Assembly: GCA_020160805.1 (NCBI GenBank)
Contig: JAIUPO010000013.1
Coordinates: 49,481 to 113,480 of the forward strand
Source of the DNA: Actinomycetota bacterium
Lineage (GTDB): Bacteria > Actinomycetota > Actinomycetes > Actinomycetales > Dermatophilaceae
Length of the DNA stretch: 64,000 bases
Direction: 5' to 3'
Part shown: positions 9,030 through 18,818 of the stretch, piece after piece
How positions within the stretch are numbered: the first letter of the stretch is position 1
Layout: every line of letters begins with the position of its first letter
The notes under the pieces: model-generated
The model's input: the letters and a program-made list of their open reading frames with translations, nothing else
Database searches by the model: none
What the model was told of the DNA's origin: nothing
Position numbers and translations under genes: made by a program

Positions 9030-9098
9030 AAGTCAGCACAGGTTGGTCGACTGTGGACAGCTTGCACGCTGTGCGGAGTTGACTAACTGCTGCTAGGA
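9030..9098. repeat. 69-bp palindromic element, copy 1
   Basis: An imperfect palindrome (arms roughly AGCACAGGTTGGTCGACTGTG and its complement) lies between the convergent pdxY and MFS genes; the MFS stop codon TAG is inside its right end. A second copy of identical length and the same layout is at 51288-51356, also between convergent genes. It may serve as a bidirectional terminator. Confidence 0.72.
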
Positions 9099-10607
9099 CA
9101 CCCCACCAATTTCGCCCACGCAGTGCGTGGGACCCACGCTCGTACCGCCCACGCAGAGCGTGGGACCCAGCTCCGATACTTCGCGGGGACCCCGTCCGGG
9201 AGTTTCGCAACAGGGCCTGGCAGAGGTTCCTTGGGGGTGCCCGGCGTCCACCCGCCGCGCCAGGGGCACGGTCGCCAGGGCCGCGAGTATGCCGACCAGC
9301 ACGGTCAGCGTGATGGGCCGGGCGGTCAGGTGGTCGGCTTCGGCCGCGACGAGCGCGCCACCCGAGGCCGTCGCCGCGGCAACACCGACGGCGACCGCGA
9401 TGGTCCGGGCCGCGAGGTACTTCCCGAGCTCCTCCCCCGGCACCAAGATCGTCAGGTGCACGGACAGGGTCGTATTGATCAGGCCCATGCCGATCGCGGA
9501 CACGGCGAAGGCGGCCAACGCAGGGATGATCGCGATGACGTCCAGCGCCAACAGCAGCGGACCGAGCCCACCCAGAGCCATCAACGCCATCGCCAGAGCC
9601 GAGATCCGGCCTGGTGAGTAGCGTCGGCGCAGAGCGTCGCGGGACGAGATGTTTGATCCCAGGGCCCAGAACACCCCCGTGATCGACAGGCTGAGCCCGG
9701 CGATGGCGGCGCTCTGGCCCCGCACGGTCGCGAGCAGCAGGGGCAGGAGGCTCCCGATGCCGGTGAACGCCACGCTGAGCGTCAGCACGGTCAGGATCAG
9801 CGCCGGCGCACCCCTCTCGGCCCGCAAGGTCCCGGCGGGCAGAACGTGAGCCAGGCGGGCCGCGACCACGACCGCCGCCACCACCGCCGCGACGATCGGC
9901 AGCCATGCCCCAGAAGCTCCTGCCGAGACGCCCCACGTCAGGAGCGCGATCGCGCTCGCCACGATCGCCGCAGCCCGGATCGTCGCCCACTCCTGCGCCG
10001 TCCACGGGCGTTGTTCGCGGCCCTGCGCGAGTCGGATTGCCGGAATCAGCGCCGGGATCGCCAGCCCGAGCAACAGCAGCGGCAGCACGAAGGCCGCCCG
10101 CCACCCCAGCCAGTCCGTGATCGCTCCGGCAATGGCTGGCCCGAGCATCGATGGCAGAATCCATGCCGTCGAGAAAGCGGCAAAGACCTTGGCTCGCAAG
10201 GATTCTGGCAGCAGGTCCGCAATGAGGACAACGAGCGAAATGTCGAGAAATCCCTCACCGACACCGGACAGCGCCCGCGCGGCGACAAGCACCTCCATCG
10301 TCGGCGCCAGCCCACACCCGACCTGGGCCAACGAGAAGGCGATCAGCGAGCCGATGAGGATGCGCCGTGGTCCGATGTGGTCGGTCCATGCTCCCGCCAG
10401 AGCCGACGCGAACAGAAAGGTCGCGGCCGGCAGCGCTGTTGCCAAACCAAACCAGCGCAGGCCGTCGAGGTCCGAGGCCACAATCGGCAGGATCGTCGTC
10501 ACGGCCCGGTTTTCGTAGGCCCCGATCGTCACGAGGGCCAGCGCCGCGATCGTGACCCAGCGATACTCGGGACTCAGAAGCGAGCCCGCCGGTTTGGATG
10601 TCGTCAC
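9093..10607 (-). CDS. MFS transporter, 14-helix drug-exporter type
   Basis: About 504 residues with up to 14 hydrophobic helices; the loop between helices 2 and 3 reads GAWTDHIGPRRILIG, the MFS signature. The N-terminal motif YENRAVTTILPIVASDL matches drug:proton antiporters of the DHA2-like group. The start is uncertain: GTG at 10607 or 10619, neither with a clear ribosome site. The last ~25 residues are encoded by two 33-bp repeats with internal palindromes (GPTLCVG, GPTHCVG) and look like recent read-through sequence. A methyltransferase gene diverges from it. The substrate is unknown. Confidence 0.85.
   Translation of the reverse strand: MTTSKPAGSLLSPEYRWVTIAALALVTIGAYENRAVTTILPIVASDLDGLRWFGLATALPAATFLFASALAGAWTDHIGPRRILIGSLIAFSLAQVGCGLAPTMEVLVAARALSGVGEGFLDISLVVLIADLLPESLRAKVFAAFSTAWILPSMLGPAIAGAITDWLGWRAAFVLPLLLLGLAIPALIPAIRLAQGREQRPWTAQEWATIRAAAIVASAIALLTWGVSAGASGAWLPIVAAVVAAVVVAARLAHVLPAGTLRAERGAPALILTVLTLSVAFTGIGSLLPLLLATVRGQSAAIAGLSLSITGVFWALGSNISSRDALRRRYSPGRISALAMALMALGGLGPLLLALDVIAIIPALAAFAVSAIGMGLINTTLSVHLTILVPGEELGKYLAARTIAVAVGVAAATASGGALVAAEADHLTARPITLTVLVGILAALATVPLARRVDAGHPQGTSARPCCETPGRGPREVSELGPTLCVGGTSVGPTHCVGEIGGVS
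9113..9178. repeat. Two 33-bp tandem copies with hairpin arms in the 3' end of the MFS gene
   Basis: The word CGCCCACGCAG(T/A)GCGTGGG occurs at 9113 and 9146, each a small palindrome, 33 bp apart. The unit is an exact multiple of three and encodes a repeated GPT-CVG peptide, so the gene has run into what looks like terminator sequence. Confidence 0.7.
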
Positions 10608-10762
10608 ACGAGCCGCCACGAGCCGCTGGCCGTCCTGATCAGCGGGTATGCCGCACCGCACGCAAATCCCGACGCGCCGCGGATATCCAGATCACCCCAC
10701 ATCAGAGCGCGATACTCTCACGCCTGATCCGAGCATCCCGTCCTTCCCCAGAGCGAGAGACC

Positions 10763-11623
10763 ATGAGCGCCACCGAATTCACCGCCACCAAGGTCGAAAT
10801 GGACGACATCCCTCTGGACGGCCAGGCGGCGGACGTTAAGGGACGATTCGAAGCCATTTATGGCGCCGAGCCGGAGACCCGCAACGGCTGGTTCCACCCC
10901 TCCGACTGGCCGCGGGCGGCATACGTCCTGGGCCGGATGGACCCCGGCGAGCGCGCCCTCGATGTCGGGGTGGGCGCCGGGCAGTTCCTCAACATGGTGG
11001 CACTGTCCGGCCGGTATGCCGAGGTGGCGGGCCTGGACCGGGCGCGCTTCTCGAAGTACCAAGAGTTCAGCGAGATCATCACGCGCACCAATGGCTCGAT
11101 CGACGAATTGCCTTATCCAGACAACCATTTCGATGTCGTCACCTGTATGGAGGTGCTCGAGCACCTGCCCCCGGAGGTCTTCGTCGCGGGACTGGCCGAG
11201 CTGCGCCGGGTATGCCGTGGCCAACTCCTCATGACGGTCCCGTTCGAGGAGCCAGAGCCGCTGTCGAAGACACATCTGCGGCGGTTCGAGCGCACCGACA
11301 TCGTCGAGATCTTCCCCGACGGCCGCTTCACCATCCTCGGGCGCCGCCGCAAGCCCTGGGTGCTGATCGAGGAGCGTTTCGACGGCGCGCCTTTCGCGAC
11401 ACTGAACGAGCCGCTGTTTGACGGCGCGAATGCCGCCACGCCCGCGCCGCCCAAGAAGCCGGCCGCCGTGGCCGCCCCTGTCGCCGCGAAGAAGCCCGCC
11501 GCCCCGGCCAAGAAAGCCTCGCCACCCCTGACCACCACGGGCCGCGCCGTGCGCTGGGCTCGTCGCCACGCCCCAGCACCGGTGCGCGCGGTGGCCCGCC
11601 GCGTCCGCGGCCTCCTGCGCTGA
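10763..11623 (+). CDS. Class I SAM-dependent methyltransferase with a basic Ala/Pro/Lys tail
   Basis: The 286-residue protein has motif I ALDVGVGAGQFLNMV near residue 72, VVTCMEVLEHLPPE and LRRVCRGQLLMTVPFEEPEP, typical of small-molecule or lipid methyltransferases. The last ~75 residues are low-complexity, rich in Ala, Pro and Lys (KKPAAVAAP repeats), ending in an Arg-rich stretch, perhaps for binding a nucleic acid or the membrane. The start ATG at 10763 follows GAGCGAGAG at suitable spacing. It diverges from the MFS gene. The substrate is not known. Confidence 0.8.
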   Translation: MSATEFTATKVEMDDIPLDGQAADVKGRFEAIYGAEPETRNGWFHPSDWPRAAYVLGRMDPGERALDVGVGAGQFLNMVALSGRYAEVAGLDRARFSKYQEFSEIITRTNGSIDELPYPDNHFDVVTCMEVLEHLPPEVFVAGLAELRRVCRGQLLMTVPFEEPEPLSKTHLRRFERTDIVEIFPDGRFTILGRRRKPWVLIEERFDGAPFATLNEPLFDGANAATPAPPKKPAAVAAPVAAKKPAAPAKKASPPLTTTGRAVRWARRHAPAPVRAVARRVRGLLR

Positions 11624-11680
11624 CCCCTCGCGGGAGTCCGCCACCACGGTCATCACGCCTGGCCAGGACCGCCAGGATGG

Positions 11681-12070
11681 TCAGGAATGTCGTCGCTGCC
11701 ACCGCTCAAGCGGGTCAAGCGCGAAGTCGGCGCGTTTGTCTGGACCCGTTGCGGCCAAGATCGCTAAGACCTCTTGAGGGGTCTTGCCGATGAGGTCCCG
11801 CTGTGCCGCCACCGAGGCAGTCATATCCTCCGGCATTGCAAGACGGTCCCCCACGAAGTTCAAGGCCGATGACGTCAGCAACTCCCAGCGAGGATTGCCC
11901 TGCCTGGCGAAGTCGGTGAAGACGGCGGGCACGACATACTCCGTCCCCTCCGTCAGCCAGGGCTGCACTGCATCGGCGTAAGTGACCACGTCTTGCAGCG
12001 TGGAGAAGTCCATCGCCAGAAATGCCGACGAGACGCTCGGGGGCGCCAGCGTGTACGTCCGACTTCCCAC
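11681..12070 (-). CDS. Lipoprotein-like hypothetical protein, probably 5'-truncated
   Basis: The 129 residues match nothing I recognise. From the GTG at 12070 the protein begins GSRTYTLAPP. Upstream of that start, in the same frame as proB and directly after the proB stop, the open frame encodes ARGGACSAAGTATDST, which looks like a lipobox cysteine and a flexible linker, but no hydrophobic signal peptide fits between the proB stop and the Cys. This suggests an exported lipoprotein whose 5' end was lost. It follows proB on the same strand, so it may be co-transcribed. Confidence 0.5.
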   Translation of the reverse strand: MGSRTYTLAPPSVSSAFLAMDFSTLQDVVTYADAVQPWLTEGTEYVVPAVFTDFARQGNPRWELLTSSALNFVGDRLAMPEDMTASVAAQRDLIGKTPQEVLAILAATGPDKRADFALDPLERWQRRHS

Positions 12071-12157
12071 GACCAGGGCCGCGGGTGACGTGCTGTCGGT
12101 CGCCGTCCCCGCCGCACTACACGCGCCGCCTCGCGCGGTCGGGTTCCCAAGGATGAG

Positions 12158-13294
12158 TTAGCGCATGACCAGGTTGTCGCGGTGGATGACCTCGCGCTCG
12201 TACTCCGGGCCAAGCTCGCGGGCCAACTCGCGCGTGGAGCGGCCGAGAAGGCGGGGCAACTCGGCGGAGTCATAACTCACCAGCCCCCGGGCGATCACCG
12301 CGCCATCCGGACCCACCACATCGACCGGATCCCCGTCGGCAAAGGATCCGCTGATGGCCGTAATACCCGCCGGCAGCAAGGACTTTCGCCGTTCCACCAG
12401 GGCCGCGACCGCCCCGGCATCGACCATCAATGACCCACGCGCGCTGGTCGCATGGGCGATCCACAACTTGCGGCTGCCCTTGCCAACGGAGTTCGGCAGG
12501 AAGATCGTCCCCACATCCGCCCCGGCGAGCGCTTCCCCAACCGCAGACGCGGCGCACAACATGGCGATGACACCCGCCGAGTTCGCGATGGCCGCCGCCT
12601 CGATCTTGGTCGCCATGCCACCGGTTCCCACCATCGACCCCGAGCCGGCGATCCGCACCGACTCCAGGTCGGCCAGCGACCGGATCACCGGAATGCGTTG
12701 CGCGCCAGGCTCACTCGGCGGACCGTCATACAACGCGTCAACATCGGTGAGCAGCACCAGGGCCTCGGCCTTGACCAGATGCGAGACCAGCGCCGCCAGC
12801 CGGTCGTTGTCCCCGAAACGGATCTCGTGCGTCGCGACCGTGTCGTTCTCGTTGATGATCGGGACGATCCCCAGCTCCAGCAGCCGGTCGAGGGTGCGCC
12901 GCGCGTTCGTATAGTGCGAGCGTCGCGTCACATCATCCGCCGTCAACAGAACCTGCCCGACGGTCAGGCCGTATGCCGCGAAGGCCCGCGCGTAGTGCGC
13001 CACCAGCGCCCCCTGGCCCACCGAGGCGGCAGCCTGCTGGGTCGCCAAATCCTTTGGGCGACGGGTCAATCCGAGCGGACCGATCCCCGCCGCGATCGCA
13101 CCCGAGGACACCAAGACAACCGGCTCGCCGCGCAACCGCCGCTGCGCGAGAACGGCGACCAGCGCATCGATGCGTGCCGGATCGATCTGCCGTCCGCCAT
13201 CGGTGGTCAGCGAGGACGACCCGACCTTGACGACCACGCGCCCCCGGCCGGCCACCCGGGCGCGGGCCTCGGCGACATCGGTGGGAGGCGTCAT
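12158..13294 (-). CDS. proB: Glutamate 5-kinase
   Basis: The 378-residue protein has an amino-acid kinase domain ([56 protein letters not shown]) followed by a C-terminal PUA domain. It phosphorylates glutamate to start proline synthesis and is normally inhibited by proline. Its ATG overlaps the obgE stop by 4 nt, so the two are coupled. The partner proA is not next to it but 4 kb downstream. Confidence 0.97.
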   Translation of the reverse strand: MTPPTDVAEARARVAGRGRVVVKVGSSSLTTDGGRQIDPARIDALVAVLAQRRLRGEPVVLVSSGAIAAGIGPLGLTRRPKDLATQQAAASVGQGALVAHYARAFAAYGLTVGQVLLTADDVTRRSHYTNARRTLDRLLELGIVPIINENDTVATHEIRFGDNDRLAALVSHLVKAEALVLLTDVDALYDGPPSEPGAQRIPVIRSLADLESVRIAGSGSMVGTGGMATKIEAAAIANSAGVIAMLCAASAVGEALAGADVGTIFLPNSVGKGSRKLWIAHATSARGSLMVDAGAVAALVERRKSLLPAGITAISGSFADGDPVDVVGPDGAVIARGLVSYDSAELPRLLGRSTRELARELGPEYEREVIHRDNLVMR

Positions 13295-14805
13295 ACGGAA
13301 TCCGGGTCCGTCCAGTGACCGGCCTTGCGCTCCGCGGCCAGCTCGTCGCGGGCGGCCGTCTGGGCGTCCTTGCGCGCGTGGAACTCTTCGCGACGCTCGG
13401 CATTGGTGCGCCGGCTCTTGTCGTCGAAGCGGCCGTCCGTGCCGCGGCCGCCGAGCAGTTCGGCGCCGCCGACCATCGTCGGATCCCAGTCGAAGACAAC
13501 AGCATTCTCGGGCGGCCCAATGAGCACCGTGGCCCCGGGCACTGCCCCGGCGGCGAGCAGCGCGTCCTCGACGCCCGCACGCTGCAGCCGGTCCGCGAGA
13601 TAGCCGACGGCCTCGTCATTGGAGAAGTCGGTCTGTCGCACCCAGCGGGTGGTCTTGTCGCCGATGACCCGGAAGACGGTCTCGCCGCCATCCTGATCCC
13701 GCACGACCCGGAATCCCTTGTCGTCCACCGACTTCGGGCGTATGACGACCCGCTGCGGCACGATCTCGGACTCCATCTGTGCCCGGGCCTCATCGACGGC
13801 GCGCGCCATCGCGAAGATCCATTCCTTCAGGCCGAGGTGGGCGACGGCGGAGACGATGAAGACGTCATACCCCCGCTCCCGCAGGTCGGGCTCGACCAGC
13901 TCAGCAAGCTCGCGAGCCTCGGGCACATCGGCCTTGTTGAGCACCACCATCCGGACGCGCTCGGCCAGCGGCCGGCCGCCGAGGAGGTCCCCGGGGACAT
14001 AGGCCGCCAGCTCGGCCTCGATTACATCCAGATCGGTCAGCGGATCACGCCCCGGCTCAAGGGTGGCGCAATCGATGACGTGCACCAGCACCGAGCAGCG
14101 CTCCACATGGCGCAAGAACTCCAGACCCAGCCCGCGCCCCTCGGAGGCGCCCGGGATCAGACCGGGGACGTCAGCGACCGTGAAACGCGAGGAACCCGCG
14201 GTGACGACCCCGAGGTTGGGGACGAGCGTGGTGAAGGGGTAGTCCGCGATCTTCGGGCGCGCGGCCGAGATGACGGACACGAGTGAGGACTTGCCGGCGG
14301 AGGGGAAGCCGATCAGCGCGACATCGGCGAGCGATTTCAATTCCAGGACGATGTCGAGGCTCTCCCCCGGCTCGCCGAGCAGCGCGAAGCCGGGCGCCTT
14401 GCGCTTAGTGGAGGCGAGCGCCCGGTTTCCGAGGCCGCCGCGGCCGCCAGTGGCCACGGTGACGGAGGCGCCCGGACCGACGAGGTCGGCGAGCACCTCG
14501 CCATCACGGGTGCTGACGACCGTGCCTTCGGGTACCGGCAGGATCAGGTCCGCGCCCTTGGCGCCATCGCGCTCATCGCCCGCGCCGGGGCGGCCGTTGT
14601 CGGCGCGGCGGTGCGGGCTGCGGTGATAGTCCAGCAGCGTGGTCGATTGCGGGTCGACGGTGAGGATGACATCTCCGCCGTGCCCGCCATTGCCGCCATC
14701 GGGGCCGCCGAGCGGCTTGAACTTCTCGCGCCGGATGGAGGCGACGCCATGGCCGCCATCGCCCGCCGCGACATGCAGGATCACCCGGTCGACGAAGGTG
14801 GTCAT
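13291..14805 (-). CDS. obgE: GTPase Obg (CgtA)
   Basis: The 504-residue protein has the Gly-rich Obg domain (residues 1-158), the P-loop [10 protein letters not shown] near residue 167, DVPGLIPGA and NKADVPE, and a C-terminal Obg-CT (OCT) domain, the long form typical of Gram-positives. Obg is an essential GTPase in 50S assembly and stress signalling. The ATG at 14805 has GAGGAG upstream. It sits between rpmA and proB in the conserved order. Confidence 0.97.
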   Translation of the reverse strand: MTTFVDRVILHVAAGDGGHGVASIRREKFKPLGGPDGGNGGHGGDVILTVDPQSTTLLDYHRSPHRRADNGRPGAGDERDGAKGADLILPVPEGTVVSTRDGEVLADLVGPGASVTVATGGRGGLGNRALASTKRKAPGFALLGEPGESLDIVLELKSLADVALIGFPSAGKSSLVSVISAARPKIADYPFTTLVPNLGVVTAGSSRFTVADVPGLIPGASEGRGLGLEFLRHVERCSVLVHVIDCATLEPGRDPLTDLDVIEAELAAYVPGDLLGGRPLAERVRMVVLNKADVPEARELAELVEPDLRERGYDVFIVSAVAHLGLKEWIFAMARAVDEARAQMESEIVPQRVVIRPKSVDDKGFRVVRDQDGGETVFRVIGDKTTRWVRQTDFSNDEAVGYLADRLQRAGVEDALLAAGAVPGATVLIGPPENAVVFDWDPTMVGGAELLGGRGTDGRFDDKSRRTNAERREEFHARKDAQTAARDELAAERKAGHWTDPDSV

Positions 14806-14845
14806 GACTTGTGGCTCCTCAAAGACTGCCGGTGAAGATAGCGAT

Positions 14846-14870
14846 GGGGCGGACCCGTCGGGCCCGCCCC
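14846..14870 (-). terminator. GC-rich hairpin between rpmA and obgE
   Basis: Arms GGGGCGG and CCGCCCC plus an ACCC/GGG extension form a compact stem in the 117-bp spacer, with no T-tract on the minus strand. It may attenuate transcription from the ribosomal-protein genes into obgE. Confidence 0.4.
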
Positions 14871-14922
14871 ACTCGCAAGGGGTGCGTATGCGGCGCGGTG
14901 CGCGCCCGGCATACGCGGACGA

Positions 14923-15177
14923 TCACTCGCCGGAGACGACGCTCACGACGCGGCGACCGCGCTTGGTGCCGAACTCGACCTTGCCGTCGGCGAGGGCGAA
15001 GAGCGTGTCATCGCCACCGCGGCCGACATTGTCACCGGGGTGGAAGTGGGTGCCGCGCTGACGAACGATGATCTCGCCGGTGCCGACGACCTGACCGCCG
15101 AAGCGCTTGACGCCGAGGCGCTGAGCGTTGGAGTCGCGACCGTTGCGGGTCGAGGACGCTCCCTTTTTGTGTGCCAT
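14923..15177 (-). CDS. rpmA: 50S ribosomal protein bL27
   Basis: The 84-residue protein begins [16 protein letters not shown] and continues with [12 protein letters not shown] and [20 protein letters not shown], a canonical bL27. The N-terminus starts MAHKKG directly, without the extra leader cleaved in Firmicutes. It lies 29 bp downstream of rplU. Confidence 0.98.
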   Translation of the reverse strand: MAHKKGASSTRNGRDSNAQRLGVKRFGGQVVGTGEIIVRQRGTHFHPGDNVGRGGDDTLFALADGKVEFGTKRGRRVVSVVSGE

Positions 15178-15206
15178 GTCAAAAGTCCTTAAGGAAGAGA
15201 AGCGGA

Positions 15207-15515
15207 TCAGGCGTCGATCGCGGTGATCTTGACCTGGGTCAGGTGCTGACGGTGACCCTGGCGCTTGCGGTAACCGGTCTTGTTCTTGAACTTCATGATC
15301 GTGATCTTCGGGCCCTTGGCGGGGCCGACAACCTCAGCCTTGACCGACACCTTGGCCAGCTTCGCGGCATCCGAGGTGACGGTGGAACCGTCGATCAGCA
15401 GAAGAGGGGTCAGGTCCAGCTTGTCGCCGGCCTTGCCGGACACCTTGTCGATCAGGAGGACGTCACCAACGGACACCTTCTCCTGACGACCGCCCGCGCG
15501 AACGATCGCGTACAC
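15207..15515 (-). CDS. rplU: 50S ribosomal protein bL21
   Basis: The 102-residue protein starts at GTG 15515 ([13 protein letters not shown]) and ends with the conserved [20 protein letters not shown] block. It opens the rplU-rpmA-obgE-proB group. A possible promoter upstream is CTGACA, an 18-bp spacer, then TTTAGA on the minus strand. Confidence 0.98.
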   Translation of the reverse strand: MYAIVRAGGRQEKVSVGDVLLIDKVSGKAGDKLDLTPLLLIDGSTVTSDAAKLAKVSVKAEVVGPAKGPKITIMKFKNKTGYRKRQGHRQHLTQVKITAIDA

Positions 15516-15680
15516 GTTGATCTCACTTTCTAAACCGTCTGTGCTGCGCCTCTGTCAGGGAAACCGGCCGATAGCTACCCCGGGAACGGGACATCAGCGC
15601 GGTGGGCGCACCAAGGATCAATGGTAAGGCCTGGCCGCCCTGGCGACCAAACCCGCGGAGCCCGGCCGTATGCCGCCCGT

Positions 15681-18668
15681 TCAGGCTTCCGGGGTGGCGC
15701 GGGGCGGGCCGGCGGGGGCGGTGGCGCGACCGCGGCGACGACGCCCGCCACGGGTGCCGGGCGCCGACGCCGAGGAATCGGCCGCACCATCTGCGTCCGT
15801 CGTTCCCGCTGCATTGCCCGCCACCGAAGCAGCGTCCGAAGCGCCCGAGCGCGAGTCGGCCTCAGACGCGGCATCCGCCTCAGCACTCGCAGCCGCAGCC
15901 GCAGGCGCCTCAGCGTCACCCGGCTCAGCACTCGCGTCAGACACGCCGTCCTCGGCCAGCGCCGGGTGCTCGGCATCCGACATCGCGCCGTCCTCCGACG
16001 CATGAGACGGCTCAGCGAGCAGATCGGCCAGCTCGTCCGCCGGGGCGGGGGCGGCAGGCAGGTCCTCGCGCGCTTCCCCCGAGCCATTGGTCGACTTCAG
16101 CGCCGCCGCATGGGCGGCCGCGGCGATCTGCGCCGCGGACGGGCCGCTGCGCACCGGCTCGGGCGCCTTGGCCTCAGCCGCCTGCGAGCGGCTGCGCCGG
16201 GCGGTGCGCGTCGAGCCCGACGACCCGGTCGATCCGGACGACCCAGAAACGGCCGCCCGGCCCGTGCCAGCTGTCACGCCATTGCCCGCGCCGGAGCCAT
16301 GGCCTCGGTCGGCCTCCGTCTCAGCCGGCGCATCCACCGGTGTCGAGCGCACAATGACGCCACGGCCGTTGCAGCATTCGCAGTTCTCCGAGAAGACCTC
16401 GAGCAGGCCGGAGGCCACCCGCTTGCGGGTCATCTGGACGAGCCCGAGCGAGGTCACCTCGGCCACCTGGTGCTTGGTCCGGTCCCGGCCCAGACATTCG
16501 AGAAGGCGCCGCACCACCAGATCGCGGTTGGACTCCAGGACCATGTCGATGAAGTCGATGACGATGATGCCACCGAGGTCGCGCAGGCGCAGTTGGCGCA
16601 CGATCTCCTCGGCCGCTTCGAGGTTGTTCTTGGTGACGGTCTCTTCGAGATTGCCACCAGATCCGACGAACTTGCCGGTGTTGACGTCGATGACCGTCAT
16701 CGCTTCGGTCCGGTCGATGACCAGGGACCCACCGGACGGCAGGTAGACCTTGCGATCCAGCGCCTTGGCCAACTGCTCATCGATCCGGTGCGCCGCAAAG
16801 ATGTCCCGCTCGTCGGTCCACTTCGTCATCCGCGAGGCGAGATCGGGGGCGACGTCCTCGACATACGACGAAATCTCCTCCCACACCTCCTCGCCGGAGA
16901 TGACGATCGACGCGAAGTCTTCGTTGAAGACATCGCGGATGACGCGAACGGTCAGGTCGGGCTCGGAATACAGCAGGCTCGGCGCGTTGCCCTTCTTGCC
17001 GGACTTCGACGCCATGGCCTTCGAGACCTTGTCCCAGGTCTTGGCCAGCCGCTCGACGTCGCGGCGCAGCTCATCCTCCGAGGCCCCCTCGGCGGCGGTC
17101 CGCACGATGACGCCGGCGTCGGCGGGCACGATCTGCTTCAGGATCGACTTCAGCCGCGCCCGCTCGGTGTCGGGCAGCTTGCGCGAGATGCCTGTCATCG
17201 ACCCCTGTGGGACATAGACGAGGTAGCGCCCCGGAAGCGAGATCTGCGAGGTCAGGCGGGCGCCCTTGTGCCCGATCGGATCCTTCGTGACCTGCACCAG
17301 AACCGACTCGCCCGAAGACAAGACGTTCTCGATGCGCTTGGCCTCACCCGTCTCGAGCCCGGCGACATCCCAGTTGACCTCACCGGCATACAGCACGGCA
17401 TTGCGGCCCTTGCCGATGTCGACGAAGGCGGCCTCCATCGACGGCAAGACGTTCTGAACCCGGCCGAGATAGATATTGCCCGCCATCGACGCATTGGTCG
17501 TCCGCGAGACATAGTGCTCCACGAGGATCCCGTCCTCGAGCACCCCGATCTGCGTGCGGCCGTCGCGGCGACGCACCACCATGACCCGCTCGACGCTCTC
17601 GCGGCGGGCCAGGAACTCCTTCTCGGTGATGATCGTGCGGCGCCGTCCGGCCTCGCGCCCCTCGCGGCGGCGCTGCTTCTTGGCCTCCAGTCGCGTCGAC
17701 CCCTTGACCGACGCGACCTCGTCGCGAGCGCGCGGCTCCCGCACGCGGGTGACGGTGCCGGGCGGGTCGTCGCTCTCGCCCCCCGCACCGCGCCGACGGC
17801 GGCGACGGCGACGAGCCGTGCCCGACTCGCCATCCTCCTGCTCATCCGTATGCGGATCGCTCCCCTCCGACTCCGCCTCACCCTGGTCGGGGGTCGAGTC
17901 GGCGGCGGGGGTTTCGTCGGTCTCGGATGTCTCGGTGGCATCCGCTGCGCGAGGGCGGCGGCCGCGACCGCCGCGCCGGCGACGGCCCCGGGTGGTGCCG
18001 CCGTCGTCCTCGGCGGAGTCGGCGGACTCGGCGGAGTCGTTGGTGTCCGCGTCGGCGTCCTGCTGGCGGGCCTGCCCGCGCTCCTCGCCGCGGCGCTGGC
18101 CCCGGCCCTGAGTGGCCGACGCGGTTTCGGACGCCGCATCGGATGCGGCGGTGTCCGACCCAGCGGTATCGGACGCCGAGTCATTGGCGAAGGGGGTCGG
18201 CGTCGCCGCACCCGCCGGACGGGAGGCACGACGGCGAACCGGCGCCGCCTCGGGCGCCTGGAAGAGCAGGCCGAACGCGGCCGGCAGGGTTGGGGCACTG
18301 GCCGTTTCCTCGGGCGTCGACGCGTCCTGCGCATCGGAGGCCGCGTCCGCCTCGGCCGGACGGTCGCCATCGCCCGGGCGCTCTGCAGAGGTCTCGTCCT
18401 CGGCGGCCTCGTCGTCCGAACCGGTAGCGTTCTGGCCAGTTTCGGGCGCGGCGTCCGCCGGCTCCTCCGTGCCGTTGGGCCCTTCGGCGTCCTCGGCGCC
18501 AATGACAGCAGCGGCGGCGTCGACATCGGCGGAAGTCACGGCCAGGTCATCGACCGGGGCGGCATCACCATCGTGCGCCGCAGCCTCGGAGTCCTGCGGC
18601 TCCTCGACGGAGAACAGCAGTTCGGCGGGTTCGGTCGTCGCGCCGGCTTCGGGTGTGGGCTCGCTCAT
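15681..18668 (-). CDS. rne: Ribonuclease E/G family protein
   Basis: The 995-residue protein has an actinobacterial layout: an acidic low-complexity N-terminus (to about residue 350, with Arg-rich RRGGRGRRPR islands), a central catalytic core from about 360 to 770 with the S1 segment GNIYLGRVQNVLPSMEA and VIDFIDMVLESN, a Zn-link ENCECCNGRG near 763, and an acidic Ala-rich C-terminal tail. It is the main mRNA-decay and rRNA-processing endonuclease. The start ATG at 18668 follows AGAAGG. The flanking tails are probably scaffold regions. Confidence 0.95.
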   Translation of the reverse strand: MSEPTPEAGATTEPAELLFSVEEPQDSEAAAHDGDAAPVDDLAVTSADVDAAAAVIGAEDAEGPNGTEEPADAAPETGQNATGSDDEAAEDETSAERPGDGDRPAEADAASDAQDASTPEETASAPTLPAAFGLLFQAPEAAPVRRRASRPAGAATPTPFANDSASDTAGSDTAASDAASETASATQGRGQRRGEERGQARQQDADADTNDSAESADSAEDDGGTTRGRRRRGGRGRRPRAADATETSETDETPAADSTPDQGEAESEGSDPHTDEQEDGESGTARRRRRRRRGAGGESDDPPGTVTRVREPRARDEVASVKGSTRLEAKKQRRREGREAGRRRTIITEKEFLARRESVERVMVVRRRDGRTQIGVLEDGILVEHYVSRTTNASMAGNIYLGRVQNVLPSMEAAFVDIGKGRNAVLYAGEVNWDVAGLETGEAKRIENVLSSGESVLVQVTKDPIGHKGARLTSQISLPGRYLVYVPQGSMTGISRKLPDTERARLKSILKQIVPADAGVIVRTAAEGASEDELRRDVERLAKTWDKVSKAMASKSGKKGNAPSLLYSEPDLTVRVIRDVFNEDFASIVISGEEVWEEISSYVEDVAPDLASRMTKWTDERDIFAAHRIDEQLAKALDRKVYLPSGGSLVIDRTEAMTVIDVNTGKFVGSGGNLEETVTKNNLEAAEEIVRQLRLRDLGGIIVIDFIDMVLESNRDLVVRRLLECLGRDRTKHQVAEVTSLGLVQMTRKRVASGLLEVFSENCECCNGRGVIVRSTPVDAPAETEADRGHGSGAGNGVTAGTGRAAVSGSSGSTGSSGSTRTARRSRSQAAEAKAPEPVRSGPSAAQIAAAAHAAALKSTNGSGEAREDLPAAPAPADELADLLAEPSHASEDGAMSDAEHPALAEDGVSDASAEPGDAEAPAAAAASAEADAASEADSRSGASDAASVAGNAAGTTDADGAADSSASAPGTRGGRRRRGRATAPAGPPRATPEA

Positions 18669-18818
18669 CGCGGATGCACCTTCTCGCGGCGTGCGGGACA
18701 GCCACACCCGGCCGGCAACTGGCCGGCCCCGCACCGCATACCACGCGGTTGTTGTCGCCTCGGTTGGTTACCGACGCGGAAGTCGTGTCGTTCCTCGGTG
18801 CGGTTCGCGCGGGGCGCG

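Noticed and set aside
9051..9061. DnaA box in the 69-bp element (CTGTGGACAG)
   Set aside because: Only a partial match to TTGTCCACA and not kept in the second copy of the element, so it is part of the hairpin.
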